DNA of 8,162 nucleotides from Gammaproteobacteria bacterium (lineage in GTDB: Bacteria > Pseudomonadota > Gammaproteobacteria > Steroidobacterales > Steroidobacteraceae): NCBI GenBank assembly GCA_005877705.1, contig VBNY01000046.1:1-8162 (forward strand), written 5' to 3'. The position numbers were made by a program, and so were the translations under genes. This document shows, piece by piece, positions 1 through 5,118 of this stretch; the first letter of the stretch is position 1; each line of letters begins with the position of its first letter. The notes under the pieces are model-generated. The model was not told the DNA's origin and did not search any database. It saw only the letters and a list, made by a program, of their open reading frames with translations.

Positions 1-254
1 ACGCGCACGATGAGCGCTTTGCGCCCGCCGTTCTCGAAGAACTGCTCGACAGCGTAGGAAAGCGTGGCTGGCTGCCAGAGGCCGCCAAAGAGCTGTTGGA
101 ACTCTGCGAAGCTCGCCACTGACACGGGGTGATTGACGGGCCCCTTGAGAGCCCGGCCCACGAAGGCGACGATCCCGGTTGGGAGACGGTCGATCGCGCG
201 AGCGGTGCGAGGTTGTTCTGCTAGTTGTGCGCCGGGCGCGCCCCTGTCGGCCAC
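1..254 (-). CDS. Contractile phage-tail sheath family protein, N-terminal part (runs off left edge)
   Basis: Reading the minus strand from a GTG at 254 gives 84 complete codons that continue past base 1, so only the N-terminus is present. Residues 26-44 (TGIVAFVGRALKGPVNHPV) and the following stretch SFAEFQQLFGGLW at 48-60, LSYAVEQFFENGG at 65-77 and ALIVRV at the edge are the typical N-terminal pattern of the tail sheath family (COG3497, 'phage tail sheath protein FI'). That family forms the contracting outer tube of myophages and of phage-derived contractile injection systems. Full members are usually several hundred residues. The start is supported by GAGGG six bases upstream. The family's first conserved motif, usually PGVYVEE-like, appears here as PGAQLAE at 7-13, so it is degenerate. 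The gene lies 19 bases after a small coiled-coil gene on the same strand. Whether it belongs to a prophage, an R-type tailocin or an injection system cannot be told from this fragment. Confidence 0.85.
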   Translation of the reverse strand, partial: MADRGAPGAQLAEQPRTARAIDRLPTGIVAFVGRALKGPVNHPVSVASFAEFQQLFGGLWQPATLSYAVEQFFENGGRKALIVR

Positions 255-260
255 TAAAGA

Positions 261-265
261 CCCTC
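261..265 (-). promoter_or_regulatory. Ribosome binding site of the sheath gene
   Basis: Minus-strand GAGGG, six bases before the GTG at 254. It decides in favour of this non-ATG start; the only nearby ATG (270) is out of frame. Confidence 0.6.
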
Positions 266-273
266 TGCATCCC

Positions 274-501
274 CTACCCGTAAGTGCGGTCCGACTCTAG
301 CACAGCAGGCGTCGAGGGGTCGTCGGAATCTCCGCGCGCGGGCGTGACGCGCGCCTCGCGCGCTTCCCGTTGGGATGAGAGCGCGCTCGCCCGCGCTTCG
401 GATTCCCGTCGTGCCGCTTCTTCACGGGCGCGCTCGAGATCCTCGCGTTTGCGGGCGATCTCCGCGAGCATGAGCTGCAGCCACTGTGAAAGCGGGGCCA
501 T
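274..501 (-). CDS. Small charged coiled-coil protein upstream of the tail sheath gene
   Basis: Unrecognised 75-residue protein. Residues 1-15 are mildly hydrophobic (MAPLSQWLQLMLAEI), followed from about 16 to 52 by a dense Arg/Glu/Ala stretch such as ARKREDLERAREEAARR, which looks like a long amphipathic helix or coiled coil. The tail from about 53 is Pro/Asp/Ser-rich and probably disordered. There is no signal peptide or membrane segment. I chose ATG 501, which has GGA five bases upstream; a GTG at 513 in the same frame would add four residues but its nearest GAGG touches the start codon. It sits 45 bases after the L,D-transpeptidase stop and 19 bases before the sheath start, so it is probably co-transcribed with the sheath gene. 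A role in sheath or tail assembly is only an inference from position. A rival reading is a chance open frame in GC-rich DNA, but the composition is protein-like and the spacing operon-like. Confidence 0.6.
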   Translation of the reverse strand: MAPLSQWLQLMLAEIARKREDLERAREEAARRESEARASALSSQREAREARVTPARGDSDDPSTPAVLESDRTYG

Positions 502-546
502 CGTTTCCGACACCTCGGCTGGGCGGGACCGGATTAAGGCTAGCGC

Positions 547-1854
547 CTAACTGGTGGTCTTGGATACCACGGATGTCCTGGAGGTCGTGTCCGGTCCAGG
601 TGGCGCGGGCGCGGGGGTTGGCGTACCGCCGGTCGGCGGCGTGTTCGGCGCGCTGCCCGGGGGCCGAGTCGTGCCACTCGCGGGCGCGCTCGGGGCATCC
701 GGCGCGGACGGCTCGATCTCCGACAGCATCTGCCGGAAGGTGCCCTCGTCCATCGGCAGATCCGTCTGGCCGTCCCAGGAGGACCCCTCAGGGAGTCGGT
801 TCTGCACCCGGGGCGCGGCCGCCAGAATCTGCTCCAGGCTCGCATCGGCCATCGAGACCGGCACCGGCACGCCGCGCGGGGCGTGCGCCAGGCTCGAGAC
901 CAGGTCCCAGTTGAGCTGCTCGCCGTGCGACTTCAGCTGCTTCTGCAGGCTGGCCGCCAGCGACTTCGTCAACAGCTTGCGCTGCGCATTCTTCCAGTCG
1001 CGCGGATCGTCCTCCAGGACATCGAGCGCCTGCAGGTAGAGGTTCCCGTCATGCCAGCCGAACGCGAATGGCTGGTTGACCACGCGCACCTGCGTGCCGA
1101 GCGGCACCATCTCATACAGCTGCTGGATGTCCTCGGGATACAGACGAATGCACCCGTGGCTCGAGCGCAGGCCCACACCGGCGGGCTTGTTGGTGCCGTG
1201 AATCAGATAACTCGGCCACTCGAGGTAGAACGCGTATTTTCCCAGCGGGTTGTCGGGCCCGGGACCGATCACGCGCTCGAGCTCCTCGCCGTTCTCGCGA
1301 TGCTCCTTGAGCACCGAGACGGGCACGCGCCAGGTCGGGTCTTGCTGTCGCCGGACGATCTTCGTGACCCCTTCCGGGGTGGCCCAGCCCACCTTGCCGA
1401 TACCGATGGGGTGAGTCAGCACCACTTGCGGCTCGCCGGGCTTGTGAGGCGGGAAATAGAACAGCCGCATGGCGGCGATGTTGATCACGATCCCCTGGCG
1501 GGGCGCGTTCGGCAGGATGAACTGCGAGGGCACCACGATTGGCCGGCCGGCGCCCGGCAACCACGGATCGACCTTGGGGTTGGCGCGGACGATTTCCTCG
1601 TAACCGACATTGAAGCGGCGTGCGATGTCGGTAAGGGTGTCCTCTTTGGTGCTCGTGACGACCTGCACCACTCCGACGAGATCCTCACCCGGAGCGAGCT
1701 CGAATCGCTGGGTTGCACTCGGCTCCGCTTCGCTGGGCGCCAGCGGCTGGGGCGGAGGCGGGGGCGGACGCTTCTCCACGTGCAGCAGCGAGCAGGCCGC
1801 GGCGAACAGGCAGATGGAGGCCGCTACGGCGGCCCGGACCGGGTACCTCTTCAT
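547..1854 (-). CDS. LysM / L,D-transpeptidase (YkuD) lipoprotein
   Basis: 435 residues. The N-terminus is a lipoprotein signal peptide with the candidate lipidated Cys at 21 (FAAAC), followed by a proline run at 30-35 that would act as a spacer from the membrane. A LysM-type peptidoglycan-binding segment spans about 62-110 (DTLTDIARRFNVGYEEIVRAN at its core). The YkuD catalytic domain covers about 121-260: His219 in the SYLIHGTN motif and Cys235 in SSHGCIRL, the active-site nucleophile of ErfK/YbiS/YcfS/YnhG enzymes. These enzymes form 3-3 crosslinks in peptidoglycan or attach outer-membrane lipoproteins to it, using the tetrapeptide stem as acyl donor in the periplasm. The C-terminal 155 residues are beyond the usual domain and end in a Pro/Thr/Ser/Ala-rich tail from about 382. 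No convincing Shine-Dalgarno precedes the ATG at 1854. The gene follows the TPM operon by 51 bases and precedes the coiled-coil and sheath genes on the same strand. Which reaction it performs cannot be read from sequence. Confidence 0.93.
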   Translation of the reverse strand: MKRYPVRAAVAASICLFAAACSLLHVEKRPPPPPPQPLAPSEAEPSATQRFELAPGEDLVGVVQVVTSTKEDTLTDIARRFNVGYEEIVRANPKVDPWLPGAGRPIVVPSQFILPNAPRQGIVINIAAMRLFYFPPHKPGEPQVVLTHPIGIGKVGWATPEGVTKIVRRQQDPTWRVPVSVLKEHRENGEELERVIGPGPDNPLGKYAFYLEWPSYLIHGTNKPAGVGLRSSHGCIRLYPEDIQQLYEMVPLGTQVRVVNQPFAFGWHDGNLYLQALDVLEDDPRDWKNAQRKLLTKSLAASLQKQLKSHGEQLNWDLVSSLAHAPRGVPVPVSMADASLEQILAAAPRVQNRLPEGSSWDGQTDLPMDEGTFRQMLSEIEPSAPDAPSAPASGTTRPPGSAPNTPPTGGTPTPAPAPPGPDTTSRTSVVSKTTS

Positions 1855-1905
1855 GGTCGAGGAATTATGACATCTCGGAGGGACCCCTTCACTGTCGATG
1901 ATCCG

Positions 1906-2418
1906 CTACAGCAGGACAGGCTGGTTCGGAAGCTCGTCCTTGCCCTCAGCCACAGGCGGGAAATGGCTCGCCAGCAGCCGGCCCACGTGGTGGATACCGG
2001 CAACGGAGCCCTCGCCGAACCGACCCTCGCGATAGTGCAGCTCCATCTGGCGACACACCTCGTCCCATTCCGATTGCGCGACCCGCTCGGCAATGCCGCG
2101 ATCCGCCACTATCTCCACCACGCGATCCGCCATCAGCACGTAGATGAGCACGCCGTTGTTGTGGGCCGTGTCCCATACGCCCAGTTGCCCGAACAGCTGC
2201 ACGGCCCGCTGCCGGGGGGACAGATCGTGCCACAGCTCCACGACGTCGAAAGCCGTCTCCACGACGAACCGGATCTCGCCGGCGTGGCGCGATTCGGCTT
2301 CGCGCACCGCCGCTTCGATGGCTTGGCGAACCCGAGGCGTGAAATGACGGCGTGTGCTCCAACGCAGAGCGAACAGGTGACGCGCCAGGCGCATGAGCTT
2401 CATGAAAGTCTCTACCAT
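1906..2418 (-). CDS. TPM-domain protein, second of a tandem pair (COG3762-like)
   Basis: 170 residues from ATG 2418. The protein has a basic N-terminus (about 1-30) without a signal peptide, then a TPM domain over roughly 32-155. Recognisable family segments are AGEIRFVVE at 46-54, VWDTAHNNGVLIYVLMADR at 81-99 and VEIVADRGI at 101-109. TPM domains were named for a thylakoid phosphatase, but the bacterial members have no settled enzymatic role. Start choice: ATG 2418 overlaps the last seven bases of the preceding gene, fitting translational coupling; an in-frame ATG at 2403, with AGAG about seven bases upstream, would remove five residues and is a fair alternative. It is the last gene of the lemA operon. 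The absence of a signal peptide suggests a cytoplasmic protein or one held at the inner membrane by partners, in contrast to its exported neighbour. Confidence 0.88.
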   Translation of the reverse strand: MVETFMKLMRLARHLFALRWSTRRHFTPRVRQAIEAAVREAESRHAGEIRFVVETAFDVVELWHDLSPRQRAVQLFGQLGVWDTAHNNGVLIYVLMADRVVEIVADRGIAERVAQSEWDEVCRQMELHYREGRFGEGSVAGIHHVGRLLASHFPPVAEGKDELPNQPVLL

Positions 2419-3323
2419 CGTCCGGAGGCGCCGCCGCCGCCGAACCCACCGCCGCCGCCGCTGAAGCCCCCACCGCCGCCGAAACCGCCGCCGCCCAAGC
2501 CGCCTCCCCCGAAGCCGCCCCAGCCCGCGCGCGGATAGCTCGACCAACCGCGCCCTCCGGACAGGCCCGACAGCATGGAGAACACCAGAGCGCCTGCTGC
2601 CGCCAGCAGGGCCAGTAATAGGGCGTAGCCCGCGATCCATACGAGCAGACCGGCGCCGGCGCCCGTGATGAGGGAGCCCAGAGCGCGGCCGAACAGTGCC
2701 TGCAGCACGAACGAGCCGGCCACGACGGCCAAGAACAAGGCGGGGAACCCGCCATGCCCGGCGGGGGATCGGCCCCCCTGCCAGCGATGATCCGGCGCGG
2801 GCAGGGGCTCACCGTCGATCACTCGCATCATCTGATCGAAGCCGGCGTTGATGCCACCGTAGAAGTCGCCCGTACGGAGCAGGGGTGTGATCGTCTCGGA
2901 GATGATGCGATTCGACGTCGCATCGGTGAGGACGCCCTCCAGCCCGTAGCCCACTTCGATGCGCAGCGTCCGATCGCTCTTGGCGATGATCAGCAACGCG
3001 CCGTCGTCGACCTTGCGACGGCCGAGCTTCCACTTTTCAACCACTCTGATGGAGTACTGCTCGATTTCCTCCGGCTGGGTCGTGGGCACGATGAGGAGCG
3101 CGAGCTGCGAGCCCTTGCGCGCCTCGAAAGCGGCCAGCTTGCGCTCGAGCGCCGTCTGCTGCTCCGCCGTCAGGGTGCCGGTGAGATCGGTGACGCGCGA
3201 CTCGAGTTCAGGGATCGGCTGCAACGACTGCGCGAGGGCACTCGCGCACAGGCCCAGCAGCAGCCACGGCAGCGCGAGCCGCGCCCAGGATCGGGCGGGA
3301 CTGCGGCCGGCTGAGGCACTCAT
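2412..3323 (-). CDS. YgcG-like TPM-domain membrane protein with glycine-rich tail
   Basis: 303 residues. A Sec signal peptide occupies 1-31 (hydrophobic LALPWLLLGLCASALA, probable cut before Gln32). The TPM domain covers about 42-170, with LTDLTG-like VTDLTGTL at 44-51, LALLIVPTT at 74-82, DDGALLIIAKSDR at 106-118 and the RIEVGYGLEG motif at 121-130. Hydrophobic segments at about 193-211 and 215-250 look like membrane helices, so the TPM domain should face the periplasm. From about 255 to the end the chain is a Gly/Phe-rich low-complexity tail with FGGGG-type repeats. This order is that of the YgcG family (COG1512). The start at 3323 is seven bases after the lemA stop, with only a weak purine stretch upstream, suggesting coupling to lemA translation. 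The last bases overlap the start of the next TPM gene. The biochemical function of the family is not established; an envelope or membrane-stress role is inferred. Confidence 0.93.
   Translation of the reverse strand: MSASAGRSPARSWARLALPWLLLGLCASALAQSLQPIPELESRVTDLTGTLTAEQQTALERKLAAFEARKGSQLALLIVPTTQPEEIEQYSIRVVEKWKLGRRKVDDGALLIIAKSDRTLRIEVGYGLEGVLTDATSNRIISETITPLLRTGDFYGGINAGFDQMMRVIDGEPLPAPDHRWQGGRSPAGHGGFPALFLAVVAGSFVLQALFGRALGSLITGAGAGLLVWIAGYALLLALLAAAGALVFSMLSGLSGGRGWSSYPRAGWGGFGGGGLGGGGFGGGGGFSGGGGGFGGGGASGRW
2421..2525 (-). repeat. Glycine-codon tandem repeat in the YgcG-like tail
   Basis: On the plus strand this is a run of ccgccg and aagccgcc type units; on the minus strand it encodes FGGGG, LGGGG and FSGGGGG repeats of the YgcG-like C-terminus. 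Short, imperfect and GC-rich, it could vary in length by slippage. Such tails are normal in this family. Confidence 0.7.
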
Positions 3324-3330
3324 GGAGCCG

Positions 3331-4002
3331 TCATTTTGAGGCGGGCTGCGCAGGCGGGGTCGGCGCGGCCGGCTGAGCGGAGGCGCCCGATTGCGGTGCC
3401 GGCGCGGGGCGCGTATTGCCGAAGTCGACCGCCGGCGCGGCGGCGATGGCCTGCTCGTTGGCGACGGTGAAGTTCGGCTTCACCTGGAAATCGAAGATCT
3501 TTGCCGTCAGATTCGTCGGGAAGGAGCGCACGGTCGTGTTGTAGCCGCGCACGGCGTCGATGTAGCGGTTGCGCGCGACCGTAATGCGATTCTCCGTGCC
3601 CTCGAGCTGCGCCTGCAGATCCCGGAAGTTGGCGTCCGACTTCAATTGCGGATACGCCTCGGCGACCACCATTAGGCTCTTCAGTGCCTGGGTAAGCTGA
3701 CCCTGGGCCGCCTGGAACTTCGCGAACTGCTCCGGGTTGTTCAGCACCTCGGGGGTGACCTGGATCGAGCTCGCCCGGGCGCGCGCCTCGGTCACACCGA
3801 TCAGCACCTGCTGCTCCTGGGCGGCGTATCCCTTCACGGTGTTGACGAGGTTGGGGATCAGATCGGCGCGGCGCTGATACTGGTTCACGACCTCGGACCA
3901 CGCGGCTTTCACGTTCTCGTCCTGCTGCTGCAACCTGTTGTAGCCGCAACCGGAAAGCCCCACCACCGCAACGGCCACGAAGGCCAGGGACCATGCACGC
4001 AT
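3331..4002 (-). CDS. lemA: LemA family lipoprotein
   Basis: 223 residues from ATG 4002. The N-terminus is a signal peptide with a clear lipobox, VVGLSGC, lipidated Cys at 19. The mature part is the LemA fold of long helices: YNRLQQQDENVKAAWSEVVNQYQRRADLIPNLV (with the family's characteristic RRADLIPNLV) early on, a central helix with AQGQLTQALKSL and YPQLKSDANF, then ENRITVARNRYIDAVRGYNT and the conserved ending TNLTAKIFDFQVKPNF. A Pro/Ala/Gln-rich tail of about 30 residues follows. The start is fixed by AGGAG with six bases before this ATG; an upstream in-frame ATG at 4029 would lengthen the signal peptide awkwardly and lies before the ribosome site. It heads the lemA-TPM-TPM operon; its stop is seven bases before the next start. 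LemA proteins are envelope-associated and have been linked to envelope stress genes such as htpX in other bacteria; their molecular role is unknown. Confidence 0.95.
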   Translation of the reverse strand: MRAWSLAFVAVAVVGLSGCGYNRLQQQDENVKAAWSEVVNQYQRRADLIPNLVNTVKGYAAQEQQVLIGVTEARARASSIQVTPEVLNNPEQFAKFQAAQGQLTQALKSLMVVAEAYPQLKSDANFRDLQAQLEGTENRITVARNRYIDAVRGYNTTVRSFPTNLTAKIFDFQVKPNFTVANEQAIAAAPAVDFGNTRPAPAPQSGASAQPAAPTPPAQPASK

Positions 4003-4008
4003 CGAGCT

Positions 4009-4013
4009 CTCCT
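4009..4013 (-). promoter_or_regulatory. Ribosome binding site of lemA
   Basis: Minus-strand AGGAG, six bases before ATG 4002. It selects this start over the upstream ATG at 4029. Confidence 0.8.
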
Positions 4014-4041
4014 GTACATGAGACGGCATCAGCTGACCGCT

Positions 4042-4070
4042 ATATGGGCGGTCCTAAGCCGCCCTTCAAG
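4042..4070 (-). promoter_or_regulatory. Candidate RpoH (sigma-32) heat-shock promoter of the lemA operon
   Basis: Minus strand: CTTGAA (4070-4065), 16 bases, then CCCATAT (4048-4042). The known sigma-32 consensus is CTTGAAA, 11-16 bases, CCCATNT; here the -35 heptamer matches 6 of 7 (CTTGAAG) and all six specified bases of the -10 match. The run CTTGAAGGG also resembles the E. coli groE promoter as I recall it. Transcription would begin near 4035, giving a leader of about 33 bases with the AGGAG site well placed. No expression evidence is available, so this is a sequence-based prediction. Confidence 0.6.
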
Positions 4071-4117
4071 GCGGCGCACAGGATAAAGCAACCCGGCGCC
4101 GGAACTGGCATGTAATT

Positions 4118-4147
4118 CGCGGGGAAAAGTCACGCCTTTTCCCCGCG
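4118..4147. repeat. Perfect 12-bp inverted repeat (hairpin 1)
   Basis: CGCGGGGAAAAG (4118-4129) and CTTTTCCCCGCG (4136-4147) are exact reverse complements around a six-base spacer. Neither strand shows a T-run after it, so it is not an obvious terminator. It lies about 48 bases upstream of the candidate lemA -35 box and could be an operator, an RNA structure or a dispersed palindromic repeat. Confidence 0.85.
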
Positions 4148-4173
4148 TGCCCGAAACAGCTCTAGGCGCGCTC

Positions 4174-4200
4174 GCTGAAATGGCCGTAGGCCATTTCAGC
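4174..4200. repeat. Perfect 12-bp inverted repeat (hairpin 2)
   Basis: GCTGAAATGGCC (4174-4185) and GGCCATTTCAGC (4189-4200) are exact reverse complements around GTA. It follows the minus-strand terminator directly. There is no T-run on either side in the sense needed for a terminator. Function unknown. Confidence 0.85.
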
Positions 4201-4205
4201 CAATC

Positions 4206-4240
4206 AAAAAAAACCCCAGGCTTTTTTAGGACCTGGGGTT
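4206..4240 (-). terminator. Intrinsic terminator of the 66-residue orphan gene
   Basis: On the minus strand AACCCCAGG and CCTGGGGTT form a nine-base-pair stem around an 11-base loop, followed by a T-run (plus-strand A-run from 4206, partly within the stem base). This is a textbook rho-independent terminator for minus-strand transcription. The plus-strand reading has no T-run after the stem. It lies 46 bases past the stop of the small gene at 4287 and shields the lemA operon from readthrough. Confidence 0.9.
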
Positions 4241-4286
4241 CAGAAGGCGGACTTTCGATGAAGGGAAGGAAGTCCGCTAGGGGATA

Positions 4287-4487
4287 TCAGTGCAGTCTGG
4301 CCCAGTGGAGGATCTTGATCTCGTCCGAGTCCAGATCGAAACTTTGTGCCAGCAGCGAGCGCAGCTCGCGGGTGCCGCTGATGTTCTGCAGCGGGTGCCT
4401 CAGCTCGACCACCCCGCTCCACTCGTTGGAGCTCGGGGCGCTCGGCGCGCTGGCGGTGACGAAGTGGGTGTAATACTTGGTAGCCAC
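4287..4487 (-). CDS. Small orphan protein, 66 residues, unknown function
   Basis: Unrecognised. From GTG 4487 it reads MATKYYTHFVTASAPSAP, then a Ser/Asn linker, WSGVVELRHPLQNISGTREL, a probable helix RSLLAQSFDLDSDEIKIL and ends HWARLH. The composition is balanced and unlike shadow frames in this GC-rich DNA: Tyr, Phe, Asp, Ile and Asn are all present and there are few Arg/Pro runs. No signal peptide or membrane segment is seen. The strongest support is the intrinsic terminator 46 bases downstream on the same strand. No good ribosome site precedes the GTG; the frame stays open upstream to 4622, so the start could be further upstream, but the upstream residues look non-coding. It is transcribed divergently from greB, with about 130 bases between the two starts. 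It may be a small regulator or an accessory protein; nothing in the sequence says which. Confidence 0.6.
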   Translation of the reverse strand: MATKYYTHFVTASAPSAPSSNEWSGVVELRHPLQNISGTRELRSLLAQSFDLDSDEIKILHWARLH

Positions 4488-4528
4488 GGATGTAAGGTTA
4501 GTAGCGGTGCGCGGCGGTCGTCCGTGAA

Positions 4529-4544
4529 ATGTTCCACAGAACAT
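4529..4544. promoter_or_regulatory. Palindrome between the orphan gene and greB
   Basis: ATGTTC (4529-4534) and GAACAT (4539-4544) are exact reverse complements around CACA. The position, between two divergent genes, fits a dimeric regulator site. The arms do not match the LexA or ParB sites I know. It could also be chance. Confidence 0.35.
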
Positions 4545-4570
4545 CCGGTTTTTTGTAAAAGGCGTTGCAA

Positions 4571-4576
4571 CATAAT
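4571..4576 (+). promoter_or_regulatory. Candidate -10 box for greB
   Basis: CATAAT matches TATAAT at 5 of 6 and lies 40 bases before the greB start, in a locally AT-rich patch. The hexamer at the ideal -35 distance (4548-4553, GTTTTT) is a poor match, so the call rests on the -10 alone. Confidence 0.3.
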
Positions 4577-4589
4577 CCCCAAGGAGCCG

Positions 4590-4616
4590 ATGCCCATTGG
4601 CCAGGCGGGCCTCTGA
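4590..4616 (+). CDS. Possible 8-residue leader peptide coupled to greB
   Basis: ATG at 4590 is preceded by AAGGAG (4581-4586), the best ribosome site in the greB leader though only three bases from the ATG. It encodes MPIGQAGL and stops at TGA 4614-4616. That stop overlaps the greB start as TGATG, the geometry of translational coupling. The greB ATG itself has only a weak AGGCGGG upstream. The alternative is that the ribosome site is fortuitous or that greB uses it with unusual spacing. Confidence 0.4.
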   Translation: MPIGQAGL

Positions 4617-5113
4617 TGGCACGATTTCGACCGCCCCAGCCCCCCGGCTCCAAGTACATCACCGCCGAGGGGGCACGCCGCCTGCGCGAAGAGCTGGAAC
4701 GCCTGTGGCGCGTGGAGCGCCCGCAGGTCACGCAGGCAGTCTCGGAAGCCGCGGCGCAGGGCGACCGCTCCGAGAACGCGGAATACACCTATGGCAAGCG
4801 CCGCTTGAGAGAGATCGACCGCCGCGTGCGTTTCCTGCGTAAGCGGCTTGACGGCATGAATGTCGTCGATCAGCGACCGACCGATCCCAGCCGGGTGTTC
4901 TTCGGAGCGTGGGTGTCGCTGGAGTCCGAGGACGGAGCGCAATCCGCATACCGCATCGTCGGGCCCGACGAATTCGACATGGCCCCCGGCTACATCAGCA
5001 TGGACTCGCCGCTCGGGCGGGCGCTGCTGCGCAAGGGGCTGGACGATGAGGTCGCCATCGAGCTGCCCGGCGGGCTGCGCACCTTCGTGATCGCCGCTAT
5101 TGATTACCGTTGA
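4616..5113 (+). CDS. greB: Transcription elongation factor GreB
   Basis: 165 residues, close to the length of E. coli GreB as I recall it. GreB enters the secondary channel of stalled, backtracked RNA polymerase and stimulates cleavage of the extruded RNA 3' end. The N-terminal coiled-coil domain is about 1-85: YITAEGARRLREELERLW, then the loop AAAQGDRSENAEYTYGKRRL, which contains the conserved acidic tip residues Asp and Glu of GDRSENAEY, and IDRRVRFLRKRL. The C-terminal FKBP-like domain follows with RVFFGAWVSLE, YRIVGPDE and ISMDSPLGRALL. The RER-type basic pattern, the IDRRVR helix and FFGAWV favour GreB over GreA. ATG 4616 was chosen because it gives the family length and overlaps a short upstream reading frame; the in-frame TTG at 4565 adds residues not seen in the family. 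Its stop is five bases from that of the convergent homospermidine synthase gene. Confidence 0.96.
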   Translation: MARFRPPQPPGSKYITAEGARRLREELERLWRVERPQVTQAVSEAAAQGDRSENAEYTYGKRRLREIDRRVRFLRKRLDGMNVVDQRPTDPSRVFFGAWVSLESEDGAQSAYRIVGPDEFDMAPGYISMDSPLGRALLRKGLDDEVAIELPGGLRTFVIAAIDYR

Positions 5114-5118
5114 ACCGG

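Noticed and set aside
533..548. Near-palindrome TAAGGCTAGCGCCTAA after the L,D-transpeptidase gene as a terminator
   Set aside because: The stem is short and imperfect and no T-run follows on the minus strand.
1864..1892. Sigma-70 promoter for the L,D-transpeptidase (CATAAT on the minus strand)
   Set aside because: The -10 is good but the hexamer at 17 bases (GTGAAG) is weak and the better TCGACA is 23 bases away; readthrough from the TPM operon is equally possible.
883..2538. A 551-codon open frame on the plus strand opposite the L,D-transpeptidase and TPM genes
   Set aside because: It is antisense to well-supported genes, and its product is compositionally odd, ending in a Pro/Lys run that mirrors the Gly-rich tail. 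Long antisense open frames are expected in GC-rich coding DNA.
4035..4075. Four short GC arms able to form three mutually exclusive hairpins, like an attenuator
   Set aside because: They overlap the sigma-32 boxes, and the predicted transcript starts downstream of most of them. The arms are only six bases of GCC-type sequence, with no T-run and no masking of the lemA ribosome site.
4147..4473. Plus-strand open frame across the terminator and orphan gene
   Set aside because: It runs through the hairpin and terminator, has no ribosome site, and its product shows no recognisable motif.
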